Source of the DNA: Isoetes taiwanensis
Lineage: Eukaryota > Streptophyta > Lycopodiopsida > Isoetales > Isoetaceae
Assembly: GCA_021234155.1 (NCBI GenBank)
Contig: JAJEKV010000031.1
Span: 6,212,748-6,276,747, forward strand
Direction of reading: 5' to 3'
Length of the DNA: 64,000 bases
Part shown: positions 44,801 to 55,558 of the stretch, piece by piece
How positions within the stretch are numbered: the stretch's first letter is position 1
Layout: each line of letters begins with the position of its first letter
Notes under the pieces: generated by a model
The model's input: only the letters and a program-made list of their open reading frames with translations
The model's database searches: none
Told to the model about the DNA's origin: nothing
Position numbers and translations under genes: made by a program

Positions 44801-46140
44801 AGTTATTTATTAAAGCCTTTAGGCTCTCCTTCAGTCATTTTGGTGATTCGGGAACCAGTTGGAGGGTCGTGCCCTCGCTATCCTGGCCTACAGCGGGGGT
44901 TAGACCCCTCAGTCCGTAGCGTATCCCAGTCTCCTTTTTGACTACAAATACCACACTTATATACATATGCATTGTGTCTTTTCATGCTGGCTGTTATTCT
45001 ATGGCAGGAGTTTATAGTGGCCCGGATTACCAGTTGATGGGTCCAGCCCTCGCTATCCTGGTGTACGGCGGAGGCTGAGCCTCTCTGTCCCGTAACTTAT
45101 TCCGTCCACTTTTTACTCAAATGCATTTGTCTTGCCTATGCAGCCCCTAGCCTCTGCTGTATTCTCTAATTTGTTGCTGAATATAAACTAGAAATATTTG
45201 ATCTCTTTTATAAACTTAAGAGCTAAATAAATCTCAAAGCCAGAGAAAAGTATAGAGCAAATTAGAGTGACTAACATGCCAGAAAATGTCTTTACTAAAT
45301 GCAATGTCTTGAAATCAAAATATATGCTACCCTAAGCTAACAGAATTGGTCATTGCCTTGATTCAAAATAATACAGAAAGCTTATCTGGAAGCGGTTCTG
45401 ATTCCCCGTTCTAATTGATTGTGCTATTCCCTGTTCCACTTTGTTGGACCTTCTGCAGTTGGCAAAACTTCTTGTAGAGTCCCAAACATGGTTTTTTTGA
45501 CTATTCTATGGATGTCTTCACATAATCTGCAACACATCCTCAAGCACTTGATCTAAGAGCACCTGTAAGCTATTATTTATTAAAGCCTTTAGGCTCTCCT
45601 TCAGTCATTTTGGTGATCCAGGAACCAGTTGGAGGGTCGTGCCCTCGCTATCCTGGCCTACGGCGGGGGTTAGACCCCTCAGTCCGTAGCGTATCCCAGT
45701 CTCCTTTTTGACTACAAATACTACACTTATATACATATGCATTGTGTCTTTTCATGCTGGCTGTTATTATATGGCAGGAGTTTATAGTGGTCCGGATTAC
45801 CAGTTGGTGGGTCCAGCCCTCGCTATCCTGGTGTACGGCGGAGGCTGAGCCTCTCTGTCCCATAACTTATTCCGTCCACTTTTTACTCAAATGCATTTGC
45901 CTTGCCTATGCAGCCCCTAGCCTCTGCTGTATTCTCTAATTTGTTGCTGAATATAAACTAGAAATATTTGATCTCTTTTATAAACTTAAGAGCTAAAGAA
46001 ATCTCAAAGCCAGAGAAAAGTAGAGAGCAAATTAGAGTGACTAACATGCCAGAAAATGTCTTTACTAAATGCAAATCAAAATATATGCTACCCTAAGCTA
46101 ACAGAATTGGTCATTGCCTTGATTCAAAATAATACAGAAA
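44795..46140 (+). repeat. Large direct duplication inside the 8.1-kb element
   Basis: 44795-45370 and 45570-46140 are near-identical apart from a short deletion. Each holds two copies of a CCAGTTGG...GTC...CCCTCGCTATCCTGG module (about 44855 and 45035; 45628 and 45803). The 200 bp between the two copies duplicate 40062-40222. Confidence 0.85.
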
Positions 46141-46899
46141 ACTTATCTGGAAGCCGTTCGTTCGTGTGCAAAGTTTCAGAGGCCGAAGTTTCAGAGCTGA
46201 ACCGTCTTTCCCAACAGGCCTACCTCTGAAAATTTTAAGCATCACTAGATGGAGTGCTCAAAGAGCTTTCCAACAAGCCCAAACACATCCAAAACTGCCA
46301 CCAGATACAAAAGTTATGGTTAAAAGAAAACTGCAGCCAAACCCTAGCACCGCCAAAAGAGGGCCGGGACTGTCAGGTGGATTCCGTCTACCAAAACAGA
46401 GGACACACCATACAAATCATACACCGACGGAAAGCTCGTTCGATAAGCTTTCCAACGAGCCCAAGAACACCTGAATCTGACACCCGAATCCCGAGTTATG
46501 AGCAAAAGAGCAGGGCTGAAACCCTAAGCGCCTCCATGAGCGCCTCCTTGAAATATGGACATGGTGCGCCTCCAACCTTAGGTGCTTTGCACATATTTTA
46601 ACCACTTATGACTATCAAAACTCCAAAAAATATGGTTTTTACCATGTTTTACTATCCTACGGGGCTAAAAGATATGCAAACCACCCAAGGTTGGAAAGAT
46701 ATCAATGAGATCTATCTATTGCACCAAACAAGAGTTCATTTGGGCTTTTCTATCAACAGTTATGCTAGAAAATGTGATCCAGTGAGTTAGTTATAATTGT
46801 TTTGCTGACTGGATTACCAGTTCTATTTTCTGATTGGTAGTTCATGTAGCTTAGTCAGCAGTTCTTAGAAGGCCCTTTTATGATCTAAAAAAATCCCTA

Positions 46900-48673
46900 A
46901 TGGTGAAGTACCTGCCTAAGAAAAAAAAAGTTTTGCTGACTTGAATTGTGATGAGCAGCCATCACTCCAAACCCAATGCTTCTCATACTCTATTTCCTGT
47001 TCCTTAAGCCATGCAGCATGCTTTTGTAGGCAGTGTTCCACAAATAATGAGTCATGCACTTTATCATCAGAAATGTAAAAGTGAGTCTCTTTTATGATCT
47101 TCCTACTATTGTTGAGTCTATTCCTGATCTGCTCCAATCTTCTGTTCTTTTTTTCTTCTTTGGACGGTCTTCTTCTGTCTGCACAGGAACAGGAATATCA
47201 GCACTTTTGCCATGTCTATATGTTATGTGAACAAGTATAGAAACTTGGTGCGTATGCGGTGCATTGGATGGGGCTCATTCTCGGATCTTGATGTTTGTAA
47301 TTTTCTGCAAAGTCAATAACAGATACAATTGTATCTTCTGGAAATGATGACACACACTGTTTAAACTGATTGGCCTGCCAATGTGCTATGTAATTGTGTG
47401 GAACAAAATCTGAAACTCTTGAATCTTCACATCCTCTTGAAACTCTTTGGGACGTCTCTCCTTCTGTACTAATCTTAAGACAGGTTTGTACCTCAAAGCC
47501 TTTCTTGGATCCCTGAATTCTCTGTCCTGGTCCATAGGTTGCTTTTCAAATGTCTTCCAAGTAACTAGTAATGAACCCGTGCCATCCATTTCCTGTGGAC
47601 ATTTTCTAATTCTATTCAACCCACATTTTTTACACGCCAACATCAAGCAGTTATGATCAAACCACTTCTCATCATCACCTTTGCTACAGACCACTTGTCT
47701 CCATAAATCACTGGTGCACTTGATTGTATGCTCCTTGGCTGCACATTCTGGGCCAGGGCCACAAATATCACAGTGGCAGTTGCAATTGTCATGAACTCCA
47801 CCCGATTTTCTCATGCTGGTCAATCCCTGCATGATGTATTCAAATTTCAAGTGGTAGATGCAACAGCATGTATGCCTTTCACGCATCCTCCTTACAAAAC
47901 TCGGTTTCAACCTCTCAAAAGTCTGCAATGCAATTTTGATATGAGGATTCTCCTCTCTAAACTTGAGGTAGAATTGCAACTGCAGGGAAATTGTGTGAAT
48001 GCCAAATAAATGCTACATATAATGAACCCTACAATATAGGATGAATACTAACTTGGCTGACTTTAAGAAGGTGAATTGGATGTTCTATCTTTATTCCTGT
48101 CTCTGATACATACCTCCTCACGTCTTTCTTGTATGGAGAAACTCTTGTATTCTCTGTCCAGAACTTAAGAACAACTTCTCTATTGTAATCTAACATGATA
48201 TCCTCTCCTGAACATTGACCAATGTCCTTCCCCTTTGTTCTACCTGCTGCTGCCATTATCAGGGTGGACTTCCTTGCACGAAGCATGTCATGATTCCTCT
48301 CATACTTATGTTCTTGCATTGTTTCCTTCAAATTCTTCACCATTTGCTCGCCCATAGTAACCTGCTTAGATTTCTTTATAGAAGCAATTGGTAAATCCCT
48401 TGCCCTCCAAAGAAGACTGTCAAGGTTACGGCCTTTGTCATTGTCATCAACATTTGTACTAATTTGGTTGAATACTTCAAAAATTTCTCCTAAAATTTCT
48501 CTTATTCTGCGGTCACTCAGTCTCAATTTCTTATTCTTCTTTGAAGACGAATCTTTAGAAGAGGAATTCTTCTTCATTGCTACCTTCTTTGCATACAATC
48601 TCTGCCTCTGATCTCTCTTCCTTGCTGCATCAATGGCTTTGTAAAGTGAACGGGGAGAGGAATTGGGTTTCAT
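46900..48673 (-). pseudogene. Transposase-like gene, N-terminal half
   Basis: Minus strand. 48673-48029 starts MKPNSSPRSLYKAIDAARKRD with a Lys/Ser-rich region. A probable intron (about 48028-47990) follows, then 47979-47386 with FLKFREENPHIKIALQTFERLKP and Cys clusters (CDICGPGPEC, CLMLACKKCG). Next is 47385-47138 with IAHWQANQFKQC and VIDFAENYKHQ, then 47137-46916 with WVWSDGCSSQFKSAK. DFAENY and SDGCSSQFK are acidic motifs of the kind that form a DDE active site. After SAKL a run of nine T (minus strand) carries a one-base shift, and the gene then meets the 8.1-kb insertion near 46899. I recall similar uncharacterised proteins in plants and animals but cannot name a Pfam family. Confidence 0.65.
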
Positions 48674-49626
48674 CTATCCTGGATTTCTGTGTATTGCAAA
48701 ATTGGTGAGGGCAAATTGTTGAATTTCGGTTCAGGCAATTCTTGGAAACAATTAGTCCCTCCATTTTTGCTTGAATTCAAGATGGGTAAGCCCACCATCC
48801 ACGAATATGGCGGGTTACAGGCATTCATGTTTCTGGCACCATTCAAGCTCATGATTCTCTCAGCCTGTCATTTGATGGGCGCGCCACGACAAAAAATCCG
48901 ACGGTTTAAACAAACCAAAACCTCCAGATTTTTGAAGCTTTGATGGCTTCTTCAGCCGCCGAGAATCGCAGAACAAGCCTAGGAGAGCTCTTGGCAGGTT
49001 AGCAAGGAGAACATGGTTTGATTCTATCGTGGGCATCAATTGATCAATCACGCACGTCATGTTTAAAACATGCCGATTTTAAGCACTTGTAAGTGGCGTC
49101 CAGACGGTGATTTCTGCTACCCAGTACCGATTTTGCACCCATTATTCCAAACTAAATTTTTTTTAGAATTATTTATATTTTTTGACTGTTTTTTCCGGCC
49201 TTATCTATGAAGCCGCTTCTGCGGTAAGAAGCTATTCATGGATTTCGACACAGCTATGGAGTTTCATAGCAAAAACGTGCAACATAGATTGAAAAAAGGG
49301 GAACTTGATCTGGATGACTGTTGCCAAATCCGTCACACTAGCTCCACAAGTCCGTGTAAAAATTGATTGAAAACCTAAGCACGATCTTCTGGTATGCTGA
49401 TTCATGGAAAAAGAAAAGCATTACTATATCATTAAAAGCCATGACAGAATCAGAATCACGGCTCTTCAACGAGCAGCAAACAGAGTATTTCATAGGTAAG
49501 ATTTTTAGCAAACTACTTTTTTTGTGAAATTACGACCATTTTTTTTTCCAGCGCTTAGGCCAAGTATGGAGTCATGTCACAGTTCCCCTGTCCTGCCCCA
49601 CCTGACTGCAAATAGAAGGCTAAGCA
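48674..49626. other. Non-coding interval
   Basis: Upstream of the transposase-like gene. The short ORFs on both strands (48689-49060) have no recognisable domain. A segment near 49150-49200 (TTTTTTTAGAATTATTTATA) resembles 54045-54085. Confidence 0.4.
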
Positions 49627-50541
49627 TTGTCATTACAGGCCGCAGATCCTTGCTTCTTTATTCCAAAAATATGGTGTGCCCATTTTGTCACAGGTATGTT
49701 TCTTCATACCGGCAGAAGCAGGCCTGGTACATTTACCTTCCAAAATCGGGAGGATCTCCAAAGTGCTCTAGACCTGCAAGTTCAATGTTTGCCGCCTACA
49801 CTTCGTGACCAGGTACAACTCATTCATTCTGAGGGAGGAATGACGGCCACATCTATGATCGTATCTATTGAGAGATGGACACACTTATTACAGTTAATAC
49901 ATGTCTTCATTCCAGACCCTAAAGCCCAGTATGTGGGCACAAGTGATGCCTCAGTACAGGCACTAGATACAGAATTACAGCCACAAAAGAAACATTGTGT
50001 TGAAGCGGAAGTGCAGACATTGGAAAGGGAACATGTTGAGGTGGGCATAAAGACATCTCCACAATCCCAAGGGGACCAGGAGTCGCAGTGCCGAGCTAGC
50101 AGACAGGAGCAGGTTGCCTCGGTATCTTCTGTTACCAGGAGCCTGAACTTGCGTATTATAGGGGTTGCAGAGGCAGAAGATGATGCCCATTCTGATATGG
50201 ATGCGGCTTTGCATTTTTTCACTAATGTCATGCATGTGAAGGTTGGTGGAGTTGTCTCCGCTACTAGGGTGGGAGCGGCAAGTCCTGGTCGTCCTCGCCA
50301 TCTTTTAGTTCGGTTTCAAGACACTCGTAGCCGCTTACATGTTCTTCAGCATGGAAACCATCTCAGAGGGACTAGTTTCTCAGTACAGGAGGACCTCTCC
50401 CCTCTTCAATTGTGTAACCGTAAGGAGGAGCTCAGCAAGGTGAGGGCAGCCCGCTTGCAAAAGAAATGGGCAGTGTACAGGGGAGGCGCAGCAATTATTC
50501 TAGATCAATGGCCTTCCAATCCTTGGACTGGCTATGTTTAG
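49627..50541 (+). CDS. L1-type LINE ORF1 protein (RNA-binding), C-terminal region well preserved
   Basis: An open frame of 304 codons; the first in-frame ATG is near 49699. The last 130 residues match the layout of L1 ORF1 (Transposase_22): an RRM-like part SLNLRIIGVAEAEDDAHSD, VSATRVGAASPGRPRHLLVRF, then a C-terminal domain with FSVQEDLSPLQLCNRKEEL and KKWAVYRGGAAII. In the family this protein trimerises and chaperones LINE RNA. Only about 190 bp separate its stop from a LINE-like 3' tail at 50695-50735, and no RT or endonuclease is present. This is therefore an ORF1-only derivative or an internally deleted copy. Confidence 0.7.
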   Translation: MSLQAADPCFFIPKIWCAHFVTGMFLHTGRSRPGTFTFQNREDLQSALDLQVQCLPPTLRDQVQLIHSEGGMTATSMIVSIERWTHLLQLIHVFIPDPKAQYVGTSDASVQALDTELQPQKKHCVEAEVQTLEREHVEVGIKTSPQSQGDQESQCRASRQEQVASVSSVTRSLNLRIIGVAEAEDDAHSDMDAALHFFTNVMHVKVGGVVSATRVGAASPGRPRHLLVRFQDTRSRLHVLQHGNHLRGTSFSVQEDLSPLQLCNRKEELSKVRAARLQKKWAVYRGGAAIILDQWPSNPWTGYV

Positions 50542-50735
50542 ATAATTTTAGAAGCATAAAATTACCACTAGCACTAGCATTATCTTCTTCTTGGTAGTCT
50601 TTTAATATTTGATTATTGTGTTTGGTGATAGGGCCTAGTCCCCAGGTTTTAGATGGGTTGTTGCCCTTGCATGTGCCGTCCCATAACCTGTTGGTTCCCG
50701 TGGACGTAAAAATTCATCTTATCTTATAATCCGAC
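50542..50735 (+). other. LINE-like 3' UTR and tail
   Basis: Ends GTCCCATAACCTGTTGG then TTCCCGTGGACGTAAAAATTC and a TTATC microsatellite. The same GTGGACGT(T)AAAA tail plus simple repeat is at 53845-53905 and 52180-52215. Confidence 0.55.
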
Positions 50736-50935
50736 ACAAGTTTTTTTTGTCTAAATGATGTTAGCTTTTTAGTTATCTGAGCTAGTTTCCAGATTCGACC
50801 AAGCTGTAGGGCATCAGGTGTTGCCTTTGACATAAAATAGGCTCTAAAGATCAAATTTCATCTCTAAAGGAGCCTGCACAACCGAATAAACTTTGGAACA
50901 AGTTACAGGTGTGTTTCTCTTGATTTTGCGGCCAA

Positions 50936-52310
50936 TAAAGATTGAAGCAAGCTAGATGAAGAATTGTATTGCATCTGTCTAATGTCAATAGGCATAAAAG
51001 CTTAATGGTTATGTTGCAATTTCATTTATCCTTTGAGCAAGTAGAGGTGTTTATTTGCATGGACATTAGCTAGCTAAAACATTATCCCTTACGGTAAGCC
51101 ATGTGCTATTCCTTTTATGTCTACTGCTAATCTTAAGAACATACAAGCTTTGATCGTTCCTTTATTGTCAATTCTATTGAATACCTCAACTACATTATAG
51201 CTTTAGCTTTAAGATACACTTCCTATATAGAGGTTGAGTGATATCCAGCAAATATCATGTGAGGATGGACGACTACCTTGACTCAAGGAAACTGTGAAGG
51301 TGACTCAAACATGTGACAGAAGCTAGTGGATCTAATTCACGCACTCTAATTTGCTCCTTTGAAGCTGTAGCCATACAGCTTCTCCTTGAAACACACACAT
51401 TCCTGATGGTTGCATACCGTTTGAGAAATATGCAATTGACAGTAGCTATGATAGCTTATATATATTGAAGGAAGCTAGATGTAGAATCGTATTGCATCTG
51501 TCTAATGTCAATAGGCATAAAAGCTTAATGCTTATGTTGCAACTTCATTTATCCATTTTGAGCAAGTAGAGGCGTTTATTTGCATGGACATTACCTAGCT
51601 AAAACATTATCCCTTATGGTAAGCCCTGCGCTATTCCTTTTATGTCTACTGCTAACCTTAAAAACATACAAGCTTTGATGCTTTCTTTATTGTCAATTCT
51701 ATTGAATACCTCGATCACATTATAGCTTCAGTTTTAAGATAAACTTCCTACATAGAGGTTGAGTGATGTCCAGCAAATATCACGTGAGAATAGATGACTA
51801 CCTTGACTACTGTGAAGGTGACTCAAACATGTGATAAAAGCTAGTGGATCTGAATCACACACTCTAATTTGCTCCTTCGAAGCTCCAGCTGTATAGGGGT
51901 CTGTTTTTACTAGTGATACACAGTTTAGCATGTCGCGACACAGGTGCTGGTTTAGTGTTGATTGCCCTTCAAACCGCCCTTCATTGCCCTTCCCTTGCCC
52001 TTTATTGCCCTTCAAAAAATATTGGAATGTTCTTTATTTAGGTATAATATAATGAGCATATTGGCAATGTGATTGATGATCACACATGTTACCTATGAAG
52101 GTGCTGATTTAGTGCTTGAATTTCGTTTTTTTGTATACCACTAGCAAAAAAACACCCATAGCTTCTCCTAACCCGATTGGGTTCCGCGGACGTTAAAAAT
52201 TTCTTCCTTCCTTCCTTGAAACACACACATTCCCGATGGTTGCATGCCGTTTGGGAAGATATGCAATTGACAGTAGCTATCATAGCTTATATATGTCTTT
52301 TATTTACGAT
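50936..52310 (+). repeat. Tandem duplication of a ~530-bp non-coding unit, second copy interrupted
   Basis: 50940-51465 repeats as 51465-51885 (TTGCATCTGTCTAATGTCAA, AGGCATAAAAGCTTAATG, TAGAGGTTGAGTGAT and so on). The second copy resumes at 52213-52300 (CCTTGAAACACACACATTCC). The intervening 51886-52212 is an insertion ending in GCGGACGTTAAAAATTTC and TTCC repeats, so it is probably a short LINE/SINE copy. Confidence 0.8.
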
Positions 52311-55300
52311 TTCAGAGAATTGGCATTCCCCCATTATTGAGTAGGCAAAGGTTTTTAAAGAAGTGGTGATTACAGGGAAACGATTAGATGGTTTATTATC
52401 TTTTTTTATCTTCAATACTCAGACTAGAAATTTATTGATTTTATTATGCCCAGGTACAATTCCACATTTGGTTTTCTCTGTAGTGTTTTTTGTAATAGCC
52501 TTTGAATGCCATGTAAATTCAAATTTACCATATACTTCAAGACGCCCCATTATCTGTGCAGATCTGAAATATAAGCTATCTAACTTCTGGCAGTAGTCAA
52601 ACATCTGCAATTGGATGCTGATACATGTTGCAACTGCAGCAGTTCTTGCAAGACCAAAACTCAGAGCTGCAAATCATATATGGCAAGGCAAAGGACAAAA
52701 GTGAGAGCAATAGTAAATATTTAAAGATAGCACAGGAGGACTTCTTCTTGAGATTATTATTTTGTTGAAGATCTTCCTTTTAGGGCTTGACTTGGATCTT
52801 GCCATCATTTCATAGGCAAAGATAATGCTCCTTATTTATCAGGCCAAGTAATGCTTGCAATACAGTTTCATAGACCCAATGACAACACAAGGCGGAAAAA
52901 AAAATTCCTTATATTTTATTTCTAAGGCTAATGCATATTTCTATGCTTTGCTAAAAATAGCTTATTTGTGTTGCTACTTTTGCACTTCTATGTGTAGAAA
53001 GATGCACTTCAAATGCTTAAGAAAATGTAGACAAAAGTTTTTGTTCCCAATGGGTTGACATTTAGTAATATCCTGTGCTTGTTCGAATTATGGTCATCTA
53101 GAATATGCATATGCTTCAATTTGTTTGCTACTTTCTTTTATATTTAATGGAGAATTGCACTCTCTGAACTCTTCTTCGTGGCATTGAGGCATCACAGATA
53201 CACGATCTGAAAGGCATTAGGAACTTGCTCAACGCTGCAACACAAATGATGCCAGTGTGCTATTAATGTGGTGGTTTTTGCATGTTATGGTATGATCAGT
53301 GCATTTTAAGACCGATGATCCATATTGATCCCATGAATTCACTTTCCAATAGGCCTAAGAATGGTCTTTGCTGCTTATTGTCCTTTCTCTAGGAAGAAAT
53401 GTACAAATTGGAGAAAACTATAGATGCCTAAAATATGCACCGTGTAGAGTAAACAATCTAGAATTGGATTTGTTCAAAGCAAGTTCTACTATGTCTTTCT
53501 ATTTTGAAATGATGCTTCTTAGATTCTTCCTTAGATCAATCTATAATAATGGTTTCCGTTTTAGATTGGCCTTCTTAAAAGGTAAGATTTGTTATTGGCA
53601 TGTTAATAGTTTTTTGTTGTGTGTGTCAAACACTGTATATTAGCAGCAAAAGTGACATAAATGGGAAGGTTGCGGAAGAAGATATATTAGCATAGGAGCC
53701 CATGAGCAAACAAGATATACTTTGTTTACATTCCTCCCAAGTGGGGGTTTTTTCATCCCGGTAGTAGGGTTCTACTGTACAGTTACATTGTTTGTTTTTG
53801 GTGTTGGGGTTTTTGGCTTTTTTGCCTATTCTGTGCCGTCTCATAGGCCTCTGGCCTCCGTGGACGTTAAAATAAACTTCCTTCCTTCCTTCCTTCCTAC
53901 CATCCACAGTGCAGGGTCGGCCTCATGTAATTCTTCATAGTACAAACACTCGTCCTTCTATATATATGATTACTAGAAAAAAAACGGCTCCAAAAAGGGT
54001 CATTTCAAATTATACATATCTACTTTCCAACCAAAAATACTGAGCAAAATTGGTTTTTAGAATTATCTACGCTTTTGGACAATTCTTTTTCGGCAAGCCA
54101 TGGACGCAGCTATGAAGCCATGGCTATTGCCTATGGCAAGATAATCCTCAAATCTATGGGTTTTGAGTTTTTGCACAACAACGCCTAACATCGCTTTGCA
54201 GCATCTTCCATGCACTATTAACTTCTACAAACCAGGTAAATTGATTCTGTATTTCCTTTATGATTTGTAATAGACTTAGTATTCCCTTTCCTTTGCTATC
54301 TCACTTAGGCAGTTAAGCTATGCACAATTCTATTACATGTTTTTCCAGAATAAAATGTACAGTGGTCGTGTATGATTTACACGATGTCATTTTTGTTCTA
54401 AAGTATATGACAACTGATTGTTACTTTCATCTCCAAGAGCAAATTGAAAATGCACAGAGGCACTTATTGCAAATGGGAAGTGCAAAGTTTTTGCTATGAT
54501 GACAGCCTTTCTTGCTTCAAGTATTTTTTCTAGGCTATATTATGTTTCATGAGGTAAGAGTAGATGACTTCTTGCATGGACTGCAACTGCTGGTTCACCC
54601 ATCTCATTGGTTTCTTGCTTCTTATTTACTGGATGCAAGGAATATAGCCAACACCGCTTACACGGAAATCTGAGCAGCTTATGCACTTATTCGCTTCCTT
54701 ACTAACTTGATGCTTGCATAGAGTTATGCCTATTTGTCTGCACCTACATCCTTTCTTTTATCTTCCTATTCCCTCACATTCACTGCAGTGTTATGCATAA
54801 TTTATTGTTGGAAAAGATTTAAATGCCTTTAATTTCAATGCCATTGGCATTACAACTGCTGGAGCAGTTCTTATAGGACTTGATTCCAGTGCTGACAGAG
54901 CTACTGGTGTTAATTATTAACAATATATTTTAGGCTTCATTCTTGACATATTGGCATCATTCTGCATTACTTGGCTTGCATTTGACCATGATTTTCATAC
55001 GATGAAGCTGGAATCAAGGGCATCTAATAATGGAACGCTTGCATACTATATGGTACTGATTTGGGCAGCTAGTAGCTTCCAGCTTGGTGTGCTGAACAGT
55101 GTCAGTATTCTATACTTAACATCCACCCTGTTTGCTTTGTTCTTGAATGCTGCTAGAGTTGCTCTAACTGCTATGTGCTATGCTTTCATAATCATATGGG
55201 AGATTTTAAAATCTTGATACTGCTTTTGATACTCTGAAGCTTTCGTTCTTATACATATGGAGCTATTCTTGAAGTCCAAGAAAGCACTAAAGCCTCCCAA

Positions 55301-55558
55301 TGCAAGAACCATCATTCAATTAAATTGGGATTATGTCTTAATTTTGGGATAAATTTTATATTGCACTTTTTTAGTAACTTTGTTAAATTCACTTTTTTAG
55401 TAACTTTGTTGCCGTTAGACTAGAATAGACGTTAACATATAATCACACACGGGAATATAAATTCACACCTTAACTTCAAATTACAAAATCATATATCATG
55501 GAACTCAAGTAGTACACAACTTTTATTAACTGTAGAAAAGATACATAGTAACTGTTTT
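52311..55558. other. Non-coding interval with a LINE-like tail
   Basis: No gene supported. 53820-53905 contains GTGCCGTCTCATAGGCCTC, CGTGGACGTTAAAATAAAC and (TTCC)n, a LINE-like 3' end. The ORFs at 53368-53643 and 54951-55217 encode hydrophobic peptides without any recognisable domain, and I do not call them genes. Confidence 0.45.

Larger units (their letters stand above)
38788..46897. mobile_element. 8.1-kb element with ~195-bp terminal inverted repeats, no transposase seen
   Basis: The left end reads GGGTTTTTTTGAGATTAAAA and the right end, reverse-complemented, GGGATTTTTTTAGATCATAA. Similarity continues about 195 bp inwards (for example TAACTCACTGGATCACATTT in both), at roughly 80%. TA flanks both ends (38786-38787, 46898-46899), which fits a 2-bp duplication. 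It interrupts the minus-strand transposase-like gene exactly between its two halves. Inside are LINE-like and duplicated segments and a captured exon-like segment but no transposase, so it is non-autonomous. Confidence 0.7.

Noticed and set aside
38786-46899. TIR element as a Mutator or hAT transposon
   Set aside because: Long TIRs would suit Mutator and the TAGGG start would suit hAT, but no 8- or 9-bp direct duplication is present at the ends.
54951-55217. Hydrophobic 88-codon ORF
   Set aside because: Looks membrane-like but has no homology I recognise, no splice context, and sits in AT-rich DNA where such ORFs arise by chance.
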